Source of the DNA: an uncultured Oscillibacter sp. | Lineage (GTDB): Bacteria; Bacillota; Clostridia; Oscillospirales; Oscillospiraceae | Assembly (NCBI GenBank): GCA_910579435.1 | Contig: CAJTVF010000002.1 | Location: forward strand, 35,780-99,779 | Direction of reading: 5' to 3' | Length of the DNA: 64,000 nt | Shown: in pieces, positions 15,832 through 24,070 of the stretch | Layout of the letters: each line of letters begins with the position of its first letter | How positions within the stretch are numbered: position 1 is the first letter of the stretch | Program-made: the position numbers and the translations under genes | The notes under the pieces: generated by a model | Database searches by the model: none | Told to the model about the DNA's origin: nothing | The model's input: only the letters and a program-made list of their open reading frames with translations

Positions 15832-16874
15832 CAGCCCGGATTGAAAAGCGCTTTGGAGCGTTTCAGCTGGCCGTGGACCTCATGGCGGAGACGGGCCAGC
15901 CCCTGGCCCTGCTGGGGGCCTCCGGCTGCGGAAAGAGCGTGACCTTAAAATGTATCGCCGGCATCGAACGGCCGGACCGGGGCCGCATCGAGCTGGACGG
16001 CCGGGTCCTCTTCGACAGCGAAGCGGGCATCGACCTCCCGCCCCAGCGGCGCCGGGTGGGCTTCCTCTTTCAAAGCTACGCCCTGTTTCCCCACATGACG
16101 GTGGAGCGGAACGTGGCCGTCTGCCTGGGCCGCATGGACAAGCGGCGGCGCCGTGAGCGGACGGCGGAGCTGCTGGCCCTGCTCCACCTGGAGGACCAGG
16201 CGGCCCTATACCCCCGCCAGCTCTCCGGGGGACAGCGGCAGCGGGCGGCTCTGGCCCGCATTCTGGCGGCGGAGCCTGGGGTTTTGCTGCTGGACGAGCC
16301 CTTTTCCGCCCTGGACAGCTTTTTGAAATGGCAGCTGGAGCAGGAGCTCCGGGAGGTTCTGGAGCGCTTCCCGGGCCCCGCCGTCTGGGTCAGCCACGAC
16401 CGGGGGGAGGTTTACCGGAACTGCTCCCGGGTCTGCGTGCTGGAGGACGGGAAGTCCGCTCCGGCGGCGTCCATGGCGGAGCTGATGGCAAACCCCGGCA
16501 CCGTCGCCGCCGCGCGGCTCTCCGGGTGCAAAAACTTCGCCCCTGTCCGCCCCGGCCCCGCCCCGGGGCTGGTGGAGGTTCCGGCCTGGGGGCTGGTCCT
16601 TCGCGCCCCCTGGCGGGAGGGCGCCGCAGCCTTAGGCCTCCGGGCAGACCGCGTCCGCCCGGAGGAGGCGGGGGCGGTCAACGCCTTCCCCTGTCAAGTC
16701 GTCCGGGTAACGGAGGACGTATCTTCCGTGTTCGCCGCCCTCCGCCCGGAGGCGGCTTCCCCCGGGGCCCCGCCCCTCTGGATGGAGCTGGCAAAAGACG
16801 CCTGGGCCGCCCTGCCGGACCGGGAGCGCCTTTGGGCGGCGGTCCGCCCGGAGGACCTGATGTTATTGAAATAG
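15822..16874 (+). CDS. modC: Molybdate ABC transporter ATPase ModC
   Basis: A 350-residue cytoplasmic ATPase. Walker A is GASGCGKS (residues 32-39), Q-loop in FLFQSYALFPH, signature LSGGQRQR, Walker B VLLLDEPFSALD, H-loop WVSHDRGE. The C-terminal third is an extra beta domain resembling the molybdate-binding MOP region of ModC, though I see no clear MOP repeat. ATG at 15822 follows AAAGGAGGGG and lies inside the end of modB, indicating coupled translation. Confidence 0.95.
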   Translation: MALTARIEKRFGAFQLAVDLMAETGQPLALLGASGCGKSVTLKCIAGIERPDRGRIELDGRVLFDSEAGIDLPPQRRRVGFLFQSYALFPHMTVERNVAVCLGRMDKRRRRERTAELLALLHLEDQAALYPRQLSGGQRQRAALARILAAEPGVLLLDEPFSALDSFLKWQLEQELREVLERFPGPAVWVSHDRGEVYRNCSRVCVLEDGKSAPAASMAELMANPGTVAAARLSGCKNFAPVRPGPAPGLVEVPAWGLVLRAPWREGAAALGLRADRVRPEEAGAVNAFPCQVVRVTEDVSSVFAALRPEAASPGAPPLWMELAKDAWAALPDRERLWAAVRPEDLMLLK

Positions 16875-16887
16875 GAGGAGATTTCAT

Positions 16888-17385
16888 TTGTATACCGCCG
16901 CCGTCCTCACCGTCAGCGACCGGAGCTTCCGGGGCCAGCGCCCCGACGAAGCGGGCCCGCTGGTATGCTCCCTGCTGGAGGAGGCAGGGTATTCCATTCT
17001 GGAAACCGGCGTCGTCCCCGACGAACAGCCGGACATTGAAGCCGCCCTCGTCCGCCTGGCGGACCAAACCGGGGCCGCCCTGGTGGTGACCACCGGGGGC
17101 ACCGGCTTCTCCCCCCGGGACGTGACCCCGGAGGCCACCTTGGCCGTCTGCAATCGCCTGACCCCCGGCATCCCGGAGGCCATGCGGGCCGCGTCCCTGG
17201 CCATCACCCCCCGGGCGATGCTCTCCCGGGCGGCGGCGGGCATCCGGGGCGGGACCCTTATCATCAATCTTCCCGGCAGCCCCAAGGCGGCCCGGGAGAA
17301 CCTGGAGGCGGTGCTGCCCGCCTTGGAGCACGGCTTGAAGATGCTTCTGGGCGGACCCGCCGATTGTACCTCCGCCTTTTCGTGA
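16888..17385 (+). CDS. mogA: Molybdopterin adenylyltransferase, MogA/MoaB family
   Basis: Adenylylates molybdopterin before metal insertion. The 165-residue MoCF-fold protein shows TAAVLTVSDRSFRGQRPDEAGP, VVPDEQPDIEAAL, VVTTGGTGFSPRDVTPEAT and TLIINLPGSPKAARENLEAVLPALEHG. The start is TTG at 16888, directed by TAGGAGGAG. Last gene of the operon, followed by a strong terminator. moaD, moaE and moeB are not in this window. Confidence 0.94.
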   Translation: MYTAAVLTVSDRSFRGQRPDEAGPLVCSLLEEAGYSILETGVVPDEQPDIEAALVRLADQTGAALVVTTGGTGFSPRDVTPEATLAVCNRLTPGIPEAMRAASLAITPRAMLSRAAAGIRGGTLIINLPGSPKAARENLEAVLPALEHGLKMLLGGPADCTSAFS

Positions 17386-17388
17386 AAA

Positions 17389-17424
17389 GAATCCTCCCGC
17401 CCAAGGGGCGGGAGGATTCTTTCT
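17389..17424. terminator. Bidirectional terminator between mogA and xdhC
   Basis: GAATCCTCCCGCCC, AAGG, GGCGGGAGGATTC, TTTCT; A-rich on the left side so it can serve both convergent units. Confidence 0.88.
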
Positions 17425-17429
17425 ATACT

Positions 17430-18407
17430 TTATAAATGTGATGGGCAGCTATGCCCCGCCTCCCCGGCGGCTTCCCTCCGGAGGGCCCGCTCATAGATCA
17501 GCTCCCCGGTGATGCTGACGGCGATTTCCTCCGGGGTCACGGCTTTGATGGCGGTGCCGATAGGCGTGTGAACCCGCCGGAGAGCCTCCTCCGAGATTCC
17601 CGCCTCCCGGAGCTTTCCGTTGACATATGCGGTTTTCGTCCGGGAACCCATGACCCCTATATAAGCCAAGGGCCGGCGGAGGAGCTGCTCCTCCACCTCG
17701 AAGTCGTGGCTGTGGCCGCTGGTCATGACCACGGCGTAGTCCTCCGCCGTCAGCTCCAATCCTCCGGCGAGATCGGTATACGCGCGGCACACCACCGCCT
17801 CCGCCTCCGGGAAGCGCTCTTTACTGGCAAACTCCGGGCGGTCGTCAAACACCGCCACCCGGAAGCCCACGCTCCGCAGAACCGGAACCAGGGCCAAGGC
17901 ACAGTGCCCGCCGCCAAAGACCACCACCCGTTCCCCCACCGGCAGAGGGAAGGTTAACCGTTCCCCGTCCCAGACGGGACCTGCGGGGCCCGCCTCCAGC
18001 AGGGCTGGGTCCTCCCCGGCCTCCAGGGCCAGCCAACCGCTCCGGTGGGCCTCCAGCCGCTTCAGGACCTCTCGGGCCAGGCCCCGCCAGCTCCCGCTGT
18101 CACGGGGGATGCGCTGGAAAAGCACGGTCTGCTCTCCGCCGCAGACGGAATCCAATTCCCCGCCGTGGCGGAGCTCCAGGCGGCGGACGGCGGACCTCCC
18201 CTCACGCAGCAGCTCCGCCGCGAAAGCCAGGGCCTGGGCCTCCCCCGGCCCGCCGCCGATGGTCCCGGCGATCAGGCCCTCCCGGCCCGCCAAAAGCTGG
18301 GACCCGGCCCCCCGGGGGGTGGACCCCTGAGCCAAGACCACCGTCACCAGCACGGCGTCCTCCCCCCGGTCCAGCAGGGCCAGCAGATTTTCAAAGATCA
18401 TGCGCAT
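17430..18407 (-). CDS. XdhC/CoxI-family molybdoenzyme maturation protein
   Basis: A 325-residue chaperone of the XdhC family, which loads sulfurated molybdenum cofactor into xanthine-dehydrogenase-type hydroxylases. The N-terminal XdhC/CoxI segment has VTVVLAQGSTPRGAGSQLL and GTIGGGPGE; the C-terminal Rossmann-like half has VVVFGGGHCALALVPVLRSVGF, DYAVVMTSGHSHDFEVEEQLL and YIGVMGSRTKT. RBS AAAGGAGCG before the ATG at 18407. It is convergent with the cofactor operon, so the cell makes a molybdenum hydroxylase whose structural gene is elsewhere. Confidence 0.93.
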   Translation of the reverse strand: MRMIFENLLALLDRGEDAVLVTVVLAQGSTPRGAGSQLLAGREGLIAGTIGGGPGEAQALAFAAELLREGRSAVRRLELRHGGELDSVCGGEQTVLFQRIPRDSGSWRGLAREVLKRLEAHRSGWLALEAGEDPALLEAGPAGPVWDGERLTFPLPVGERVVVFGGGHCALALVPVLRSVGFRVAVFDDRPEFASKERFPEAEAVVCRAYTDLAGGLELTAEDYAVVMTSGHSHDFEVEEQLLRRPLAYIGVMGSRTKTAYVNGKLREAGISEEALRRVHTPIGTAIKAVTPEEIAVSITGELIYERALRREAAGEAGHSCPSHL

Positions 18408-18444
18408 AAGGGCGCTCCTTTCTTATGAGAGGGAAATCCGGGGC

Positions 18445-19125
18445 CTAACGGCTTTCCAGGTTCCCGGAAAGCACCATCTCCCGGGTCAGCGGCGTACCAT
18501 CCGGCAGCTCCACCGTAATGGAGCGCCACAGAGATCCGCCGCGTTCGTCCTCCTGCGCCTCATGGCTGTAGTGCACGGAGACGCTGTGAACCGGGGTCCT
18601 GGGGGATAAGTCCTCATAAAGTTCCATAGCCCGGTCCGCCATGGCCTCCCGCATGGCCGCTTCCTCCGGGACCGGGGCGCTGTTCCTGTCCCCGAAGCCG
18701 ATGCGGATCTCCACCACCGGCGTGTCCGGCTCGCTGGGGTCCCACCGGGCGTCCCAGCAGGCTCTTTGCCCGTTGACCTGCGGATGCTCCGCGATGCCAA
18801 GCTCCTTCCGCAGTACGGTTCTCCGCCGTTCGTCTGCAACCAGCTTGGAACCCAAGTCATAGCACAAGCTGCGCCGTCCCCCTCCGTCCTTCAGGGTAAA
18901 GGCCAGAAAGTAGCCGCCGTCCTCCGGGTCGTACCGGGCCCAGGGGCTCTCCGGCTTCAGCTCCGGATAAACCTGGGCGGCATAGCTTCGCATCCGCGCG
19001 GCGGAAACCAGGTTCCCCAGCACCGGGAACCAGCCGGTGCTCCCATCCAGCAGAACACAGGATGCGAAAAAAACCAGCAGAAGCGCCGCCGCTCCTCCCA
19101 GCAGCTTGGTCCGTTTCGCCCGCAT
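18445..19125 (-). CDS. Unknown membrane-anchored extracytoplasmic protein
   Basis: A 226-residue protein I do not recognise. One N-terminal membrane segment (residues about 8-30, LLGGAAALLLVFFASCVLL) places the remainder outside the membrane; the Cys in ASC could be a lipobox but the context is poor. The outer part is charged with alternating strands. RBS AAGGAGG precedes the ATG. It sits 27 bases after the TraX-like gene and 37 before xdhC, in one direction, so the three are probably one transcript; no functional link to molybdenum is evident. Confidence 0.7.
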   Translation of the reverse strand: MRAKRTKLLGGAAALLLVFFASCVLLDGSTGWFPVLGNLVSAARMRSYAAQVYPELKPESPWARYDPEDGGYFLAFTLKDGGGRRSLCYDLGSKLVADERRRTVLRKELGIAEHPQVNGQRACWDARWDPSEPDTPVVEIRIGFGDRNSAPVPEEAAMREAMADRAMELYEDLSPRTPVHSVSVHYSHEAQEDERGGSLWRSITVELPDGTPLTREMVLSGNLESR

Positions 19126-19152
19126 CGGCGCGGCCTCCTTTCCCCTCTCCCG

Positions 19153-20004
19153 TCAGCCTCCCGCCAAAAGCGGATACGCCGCCCAGGACAGCGCGTATAA
19201 GATGTAGACATGGGCGGGGTAGAAGGCGTAAAAGAAAGCCTTCGGTCCCCGGCCCCGTTCCCCATTGTAACACAGCATCAAAGCCACCGCAAGGGCCCCG
19301 TACCACTCGTAGGCGGTGGTAAACATCATGGTCCAGTGAAACTCCGGGGATTGGAACAGTAAAAGCAGGGGAAGCAGGAAGGAAAACACCATGGTTCCCG
19401 CCACGAAAGCGCCGGCCTGGACCCTCCGGTTCCGGCGGAACGCATAGAGAAGCACGCCTGTCGCAATGACGGAAATGCTGGCGTCCGGGTTGCTGTTCCA
19501 CATGGGCAGAAGGGTATAGCCCAGGGCGAGCAGGGGCATTTGCAGGGCGGGCACGCCCCGCATCAGCAGTCCCGCCAGAATGGGCCACGCCAGGGGCAGG
19601 ACCACTGCCGCCAGCCCCGGGAGCCAGCGCTTTTCCCCCAGCCAGTCGATCCCCTGAAAGACCACCATCAAAATGACAAAGGAGGTCATCATGCCGTTCA
19701 TGGGATAAAACCCGTCGGGACGAACCGGCAGAACGCCGCACATCATCAAAAACAGCAGGCCGGACATCAGGAGATGAATCCCATATACTTTTGCAAAGTA
19801 TCTTCTCCTGTCATGGGTATGGCGGAATCCCTCCGCCAGGCAGAAGAGGAACAGCGGTGCGGACAGCCGCCCCAGCATGCTGAACCATTCGGGGACCCAG
19901 CCCGTAAAGCCGAAGATGTAATGGATATGGTCTAAAACCATCAGCCCCAGGGCAATCCATTTCAGGTCTGAGGAGGTCACTCCCCGTGCTTTCGCTTGTT
20001 CCAT
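19153..20004 (-). CDS. TraX-family membrane protein (acetyltransferase-like)
   Basis: A 283-residue polytopic membrane protein with about eight helices. The N-terminal LKWIALGLMVLDHIHYIFGF and GRLSAPLFLFCLAEGFRHTHDRRRYF stretches with the conserved Asp-His and Arg residues are typical of TraX, named after the F-pilin acetyltransferase and related to acyltransferase-3 proteins. In Firmicutes it is chromosomal and its acceptor is unknown. ATG at 20004 follows AAAGGAGCC; an upstream in-frame ATG lacks a ribosome site. Confidence 0.9.
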   Translation of the reverse strand: MEQAKARGVTSSDLKWIALGLMVLDHIHYIFGFTGWVPEWFSMLGRLSAPLFLFCLAEGFRHTHDRRRYFAKVYGIHLLMSGLLFLMMCGVLPVRPDGFYPMNGMMTSFVILMVVFQGIDWLGEKRWLPGLAAVVLPLAWPILAGLLMRGVPALQMPLLALGYTLLPMWNSNPDASISVIATGVLLYAFRRNRRVQAGAFVAGTMVFSFLLPLLLLFQSPEFHWTMMFTTAYEWYGALAVALMLCYNGERGRGPKAFFYAFYPAHVYILYALSWAAYPLLAGG

Positions 20005-20056
20005 AATGAGGCTCCTTTCCCCCGCTGTTTCCGGCGGACTTGACAAAAATATTTGT

Positions 20057-20107
20057 ATTGTGACTTTAGTACAATAATATAATAATACAATTATGGGCTT
20101 CTGTCAA
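20057..20107 (-). promoter_or_regulatory. Promoter and possible operator of the TraX gene
   Basis: Minus strand TTGACA (20102-20107), 17 bases, TATTAT (20079-20084). A dyad ATTGT-N9-ACAAT (20057-20075) covers the expected start point and could be a repressor site. Confidence 0.6.
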
Positions 20108-20116
20108 GCCCTCCCG

Positions 20117-20150
20117 GAAAAAATAGCGCCCGGTCCGAAGACCGGGCGCT
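20117..20150 (-). terminator. Terminator of the NhaC-family gene
   Basis: Minus strand AGCGCCCGGTC, TTCG, GACCGGGCGCT, then ATTTTTT. Confidence 0.93.
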
Positions 20151-20202
20151 GCAAAGAACGCAAAGAGGGTGGAGCTCCCTGCTGTCTTCGCCGGATTTAA
20201 AT

Positions 20203-21945
20203 TCAGGCAGCCTGAGCGCTTCTGGAGCGGATGACGAAGAGGGCGCCGAGCATCAGCACGATGCCGATAGGCAGGCCCAGCAGGCCGGGCGCACCCAGGC
20301 TCACCAGGATGCCCGCGATGAGATAGGTCACGCCGGACACCACTGCGCAGGTGATGGCGTAGGGCAATTGGGTGGAAACATGGTTCACGTGGTCGCACTG
20401 GGCGCCGGCGGAGGCCATGATGGTGGTATCGGAGATGGGGGAGCAGTGATCGCCGCAGACCGCGCCGGCCATGCAGGCGGAGATGCAGACGATGGCCATG
20501 GGGTTGTCCATGGAGAACACATTCTGCACAATGGGAATCAGGATGCCGAAGGTGCCCCAGGAGGTGCCGGTGGCGAAGGCCAGCAGGCAGCCGATGACGA
20601 ACACGATCAGGGGCAGGATCATCTGGAGGCCGGAGGCGGAGGAGCGGACGAAATCCCGCACGAAGAACTTCGCGCCCAGGGAGTCGGTCATGTTCTTCAG
20701 GCTCCAGGCGAAGGTCAGAATCATGATGGCGGGAACCATGGCCTTGAAGCCCTCGGGGATGCAGCCCATCATTTCCTTAAAGCTCATGGCCCGGCGGATG
20801 AGGTAATAGACCAGGGTGAACACCAGGGCGAAGGCGGAGCCCAGCATCAGGCCCACGGAGGCGTCGGAGTTGGAGAAGGCGGTGATGAAGCCCTCGCCCT
20901 CGAAGAAGCCGCCGGAATAGATCATGCCGATGACGCAGCAGATAATCAGCATAACCACGGGCAGGACCAGGTCCAGCACGGCGCCCTTGTCCTCGGGGGA
21001 ATCGTCGGAGGCGTTGGCGTAGGGGTTGGAACCGGAGAAGAGGTCGCCCTTTTCAATGGCGTTTTTCTCATACTTCGCCATGGGGCCGAATTCCGCCTTC
21101 ATGATAATCATGCCCACCATCATGACGATGGTCAGCAGGGCGTAATAGTTGTAGGGGATGGCCCGGAGGAACAGGTTGAAGCCCTGCCCGTCCTCGGCAA
21201 AACCCGCCACAGCGGCGGCCCAGGAGCTGATGGGGGCGATGATGCACACCGGGGCGGCGGTGGCGTCGATGATATAGGCCAGCTTGGTCCGGGAGATGTT
21301 GTGCTTGTCCGTGATGGGGCGCATGACACTGCCCACGGTGAGGCAGTTGAAGTAGTCGTCAATGAAGATCAGCACGCCCAGGAGCACGGAGGCCAGCTGG
21401 GCCCCCACCCGGGACTTGATATGGTCCTTGGCCCAGCGGCCGAAAGCGGCGGAGCCGCCCGCCTTGTTCATCAGGCACACCATGGAGCCCAGGATAATCA
21501 GGAAGATCAGGATGCCCATGTTGTAGCTGTCGGTGACGGAGGACACGATGCCGTCGTTGAACACATGGAGGATGGTGGCCTCAAAGGCAAAGTTGGAGTA
21601 CAGCAGGCCGCCCACCAGGATGCCCAGGAACAGCGAGGAATAGACCTCCTTGGTGATTAGGGCCAGGGCGATGGCGATGATGGGGGGCAGCAGGGCCCAG
21701 AAGGTGTTGTAGAAGCTGCTGGGGGAGTTGACATAGCCCACGCCTTCGCAGGCCTCGCAGGTGACGGCCTCCAGGTCTTCAGACAGGACGACGCCCGCCG
21801 TGCCGCAGTCCGGGCACTCAATGTACTTGGTGCCGGCGGCCTCGGTGAGGTCCTCTCCGGATGCCAGGGCGGGGACGGTCATGGCTGCGCACAGCAGCAG
21901 CATGACCGCCAGCAGGGGCAGAAACCGTCTTTTCAGGTTCTTCAT
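20203..21945 (-). CDS. NhaC-family transporter, probable lysine transporter (LysW-like), with N-terminal CxxC domain
   Basis: A 580-residue membrane protein of the NhaC Na+/H+ antiporter superfamily, with about twelve helices after residue 75 (GDHCSPISDTTIMASAGAQCDH is the family signature near the C-terminus; FIDDYFNCLTVGSVMRPITD earlier). Unusually, residues 1-30 form a signal peptide (ending PALASG) and residues about 38-70 a small outward-facing zinc-ribbon-like module, ECPDCG and CEACEGVGY. The lysine riboswitch upstream makes lysine uptake more likely than generic antiport; riboswitch-linked NhaC proteins were proposed earlier as lysine transporters (LysW). ATG at 21945 after TTAGGAGAGAG. 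Confidence 0.88.
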   Translation of the reverse strand: MKNLKRRFLPLLAVMLLLCAAMTVPALASGEDLTEAAGTKYIECPDCGTAGVVLSEDLEAVTCEACEGVGYVNSPSSFYNTFWALLPPIIAIALALITKEVYSSLFLGILVGGLLYSNFAFEATILHVFNDGIVSSVTDSYNMGILIFLIILGSMVCLMNKAGGSAAFGRWAKDHIKSRVGAQLASVLLGVLIFIDDYFNCLTVGSVMRPITDKHNISRTKLAYIIDATAAPVCIIAPISSWAAAVAGFAEDGQGFNLFLRAIPYNYYALLTIVMMVGMIIMKAEFGPMAKYEKNAIEKGDLFSGSNPYANASDDSPEDKGAVLDLVLPVVMLIICCVIGMIYSGGFFEGEGFITAFSNSDASVGLMLGSAFALVFTLVYYLIRRAMSFKEMMGCIPEGFKAMVPAIMILTFAWSLKNMTDSLGAKFFVRDFVRSSASGLQMILPLIVFVIGCLLAFATGTSWGTFGILIPIVQNVFSMDNPMAIVCISACMAGAVCGDHCSPISDTTIMASAGAQCDHVNHVSTQLPYAITCAVVSGVTYLIAGILVSLGAPGLLGLPIGIVLMLGALFVIRSRSAQAA

Positions 21946-21962
21946 AACGCTCTCTCCTAAAT

Positions 21963-21996
21963 GAAAAATGAAGTCATGACAGCTTGTCATGACTTC
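21963..21996 (-). terminator. Attenuator of the lysine riboswitch
   Basis: Perfect 12-bp arms GAAGTCATGACA and TGTCATGACTTC around three bases, followed on the minus strand by ATTTTTC, just before the ribosome site. Confidence 0.85.
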
Positions 21997-22020
21997 ATAC
22001 CGAACACACGAAACGGATGA

Positions 22021-22195
22021 ATCCACGACAGCGCTCCACTCCCAAGGGAGTGACAGTCCGCAGGATGTTATCCTGCGGCCCGGCTTCGCGTCCCTCTCAG
22101 GCTGGAACGGGCGAAACCTCGGCGGAAGCCCCTTTCCCCCTCCCCGGCTCCTGAACCCTTGGGGAGGCGTACTCTTGACGTCCGCGCCTCTATCA
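22021..22195 (-). promoter_or_regulatory. Lysine riboswitch (L-box)
   Basis: Minus strand landmarks in order: AGAGGCGCGGACGTCAAGAG followed by TACGCCTCC (P2 with the conserved internal loop), AAGGGGCTTCCGCCGAGG, CCAGCCTGAGAGGGACGCGA, GCCGCAGGATAACATCCTGC hairpin, GGACTGTCACTCCC and GGAGTGGAGCGCTGTCGTGG. These match the lysine aptamer core (GCCGA, CTGTCA, GGAG...CTGTC). A promoter precedes it and an intrinsic terminator follows. Confidence 0.9.
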
Positions 22196-22206
22196 TGCTG
22201 GCACCT

Positions 22207-22234
22207 ATTATAATAAGCAATTTTAAAATGTCAA
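22207..22234 (-). promoter_or_regulatory. Promoter of the lysine-riboswitch leader
   Basis: Minus strand TTGACA (22229-22234), 16 bases, TATAAT (22207-22212). Confidence 0.85.
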
Positions 22235-22410
22235 CTACCTTTCGGAAATTTTTTCCCTCGTGTTTCCCAAAATCCCCTTAAAACTGGAAGCATCTGGGTG
22301 CGGCGGGCCCGTTTCTCTCCGGAATGCCCTCCGCCTTTGCGCAGTTTGCCCAGCCTCCGCCCCGGCCTCCCGGCTCCTGTCGGGTAAAACGACGATTTTG
22401 GAAAAAGCGT

Positions 22411-22438
22411 TTGACATGGGCCGCGGAGATGCTACAAT
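22411..22438 (+). promoter_or_regulatory. Promoter of the aminotransferase gene
   Basis: TTGACA, 16 bases, TACAAT, about 50 bases before the ribosome site. Confidence 0.8.
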
Positions 22439-22496
22439 AAGAAAATACGCAGTCTGCGCCAATATAAATATACAGAGCCCCAAGGAGGCGAAAAGG

Positions 22497-23699
22497 ATGA
22501 AGTTTTCCAGCAAATGCGAGGCGTGCAGCCTCTCCCCCATTCGGAAATTCCACCCCTATGTGGTGGCGGCGGAGGCAGCCGGGCGGCGCGTCCTCCATCT
22601 GAACATCGGACAGCCCGACGTGGAGACCCCCCAGGCATTCTTTGACGCCGTGCGGGGCTTCCAGGATTCCGTCCTGGCCTACGCCCCCGCCGGCGGCGTG
22701 GACGTCTACCTGGAGGCCGTGCGGGACTATTATAAGAGCTTCGGCGTCTCCCTGGCGCTGGAGGAGATTCTGGCTACTTACGGCGGCAGCGAAGCCCTCC
22801 AGCTCACCGCCGCCTGCATCCTGGACGACGGGGACGAGGTTTTGATTCCCGAGCCCTTCTACCCCAACTACGACACCTTTATCGGCGTCACTGGCGGAAA
22901 AATCGTCCCCATCCCCACTACGGCGGAGGAGGGCTACCGCTTCGCCCGCCGGGAGAAGATCGAGCCCCTCATCAACCAGCGCACCAAGGCCATTATGATT
23001 ACGAACCCCGGCAATCCCACCGGCGCGGTCCTCACCCACGAGGAGCAGCGCCTCCTGCTGGACATCTGCAAGGAGCACGGCCTCTTCCTGGTCAGCGACG
23101 AGGTTTACCGGGAGATCATCTACTCCGGGAAAAAGCTCAGCTCCCTGCTGGAGTACGAGGACGGGGCGGAACACGTCATCGTCACCGACTCCATCTCCAA
23201 GCGCTTCTCCTCCTGCGGCGCGCGGGTGGGCGCGCTGATCTCCCGGAACAAGCACTTCATGGAGCTGGCCATGAAAATCTGCCAGGGCCGCCTCTGCGCC
23301 GCCACGCTGGACCAGATCGGCGCCGCCGCCCTCTATCGCACCATGACGCCGGACTACCTGGCTTCCGTTCGGGACGAGTACGGCCGGAGGAAGGACGCGC
23401 TGGTCTCCGCCCTGTCCAAGCTTCCCGGCGTGACCCACAGCTCCCCGGAGGGCGCGTTCTACGTCATGGCCACCCTTCCCGTGGACGACGCGGAGAAGCT
23501 CCAGTACTTCCTGCTCCAGGAGTTCGAGGACCACGGCGAAACCGTTATGTACGCCCCCGGCGAGGGCTTTTACGGCACCCCGGGCAAGGGCCGGAACGAG
23601 ATCCGCATCGCCTACGTCACCCAGCCCCAGGAGCTGACCCGGGCCATTGAGCTGCTGGGCCTTGGCATCGAGGCGTACAACCGGAAGAACGGCAAGTAA
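22497..23699 (+). CDS. Pyridoxal-phosphate aminotransferase, class I/II
   Basis: A 400-residue fold-type I aminotransferase, probably using aromatic amino acids, aspartate or similar. Seen are the N-terminal LNIGQPDVETP, YGGSEALQL (phosphate loop), NPGNPTGAVLT, SDEVYREIIY, the Schiff-base lysine in DSISKRFSSCGARVG, and the substrate-binding arginine in NEIRIAYV. The N-terminus contains an extra CEACSLSPIRKF sequence also seen in some clostridial aminotransferases. ATG at 22497 after CAAGGAGG. Followed 15 bases later by a small Dabb-domain gene, probably the same transcript. Confidence 0.92.
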   Translation: MKFSSKCEACSLSPIRKFHPYVVAAEAAGRRVLHLNIGQPDVETPQAFFDAVRGFQDSVLAYAPAGGVDVYLEAVRDYYKSFGVSLALEEILATYGGSEALQLTAACILDDGDEVLIPEPFYPNYDTFIGVTGGKIVPIPTTAEEGYRFARREKIEPLINQRTKAIMITNPGNPTGAVLTHEEQRLLLDICKEHGLFLVSDEVYREIIYSGKKLSSLLEYEDGAEHVIVTDSISKRFSSCGARVGALISRNKHFMELAMKICQGRLCAATLDQIGAAALYRTMTPDYLASVRDEYGRRKDALVSALSKLPGVTHSSPEGAFYVMATLPVDDAEKLQYFLLQEFEDHGETVMYAPGEGFYGTPGKGRNEIRIAYVTQPQELTRAIELLGLGIEAYNRKNGK

Positions 23700-23714
23700 C
23701 AAGGAGGGCCTTCT

Positions 23715-23996
23715 ATGATCCGCCATATCGTCATGTGGAAATTCCGCCCCGGCACCGAGGCGGAGCAGGAGCAGTTCCTCAGCGGCCTCCGGGCCTTACA
23801 GGGCGTGATTCCCCAGTTATTGAGCAGCGAGGCGGCCCGGAACGTCGGAGCCGGGAACTACGACGCGGTGCTGGTCAGCGAGTTCCGGAGCCTCGAGGAC
23901 CTGGAAGCCTATAAGAACGATCCCCGGCACAAGGCGGTCTCCGCCCTGTGCAAGTCCATCCGGGAGGACCGGGTGGCGGTGGACTATGAGGTTTAG
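23715..23996 (+). CDS. Dabb-family (stress-responsive A/B barrel) protein
   Basis: A 93-residue ferredoxin-like alpha/beta barrel of the Dabb family: opening MIRHIVMWKFRPG, middle DAVLVSEFRSLEDLEAYKNDPRH (family hallmark DLxxYxxxPxH) and a final strand VAVDYEV. These form dimeric barrels; bacterial members have no fixed reaction. RBS AAGGAGG. Shares the transcript of the aminotransferase and ends before a strong hairpin. Confidence 0.92.
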   Translation: MIRHIVMWKFRPGTEAEQEQFLSGLRALQGVIPQLLSSEAARNVGAGNYDAVLVSEFRSLEDLEAYKNDPRHKAVSALCKSIREDRVAVDYEV

Positions 23997-24020
23997 TATA
24001 AATACCGCAAATGAGCAAAA

Positions 24021-24048
24021 GGCCGCGCTGTGAACACACAGCGCGGCC
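24021..24048. terminator. Terminator between the Dabb gene and the Vat-like gene
   Basis: GGCCGCGCTGTG, AACA, CACAGCGCGGCC, CTTGTT on the right; AAAA on the left lets it serve the convergent minus-strand gene as well. Confidence 0.85.
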
Positions 24049-24070
24049 CTTGTTATGGGTCCGAACGGAT

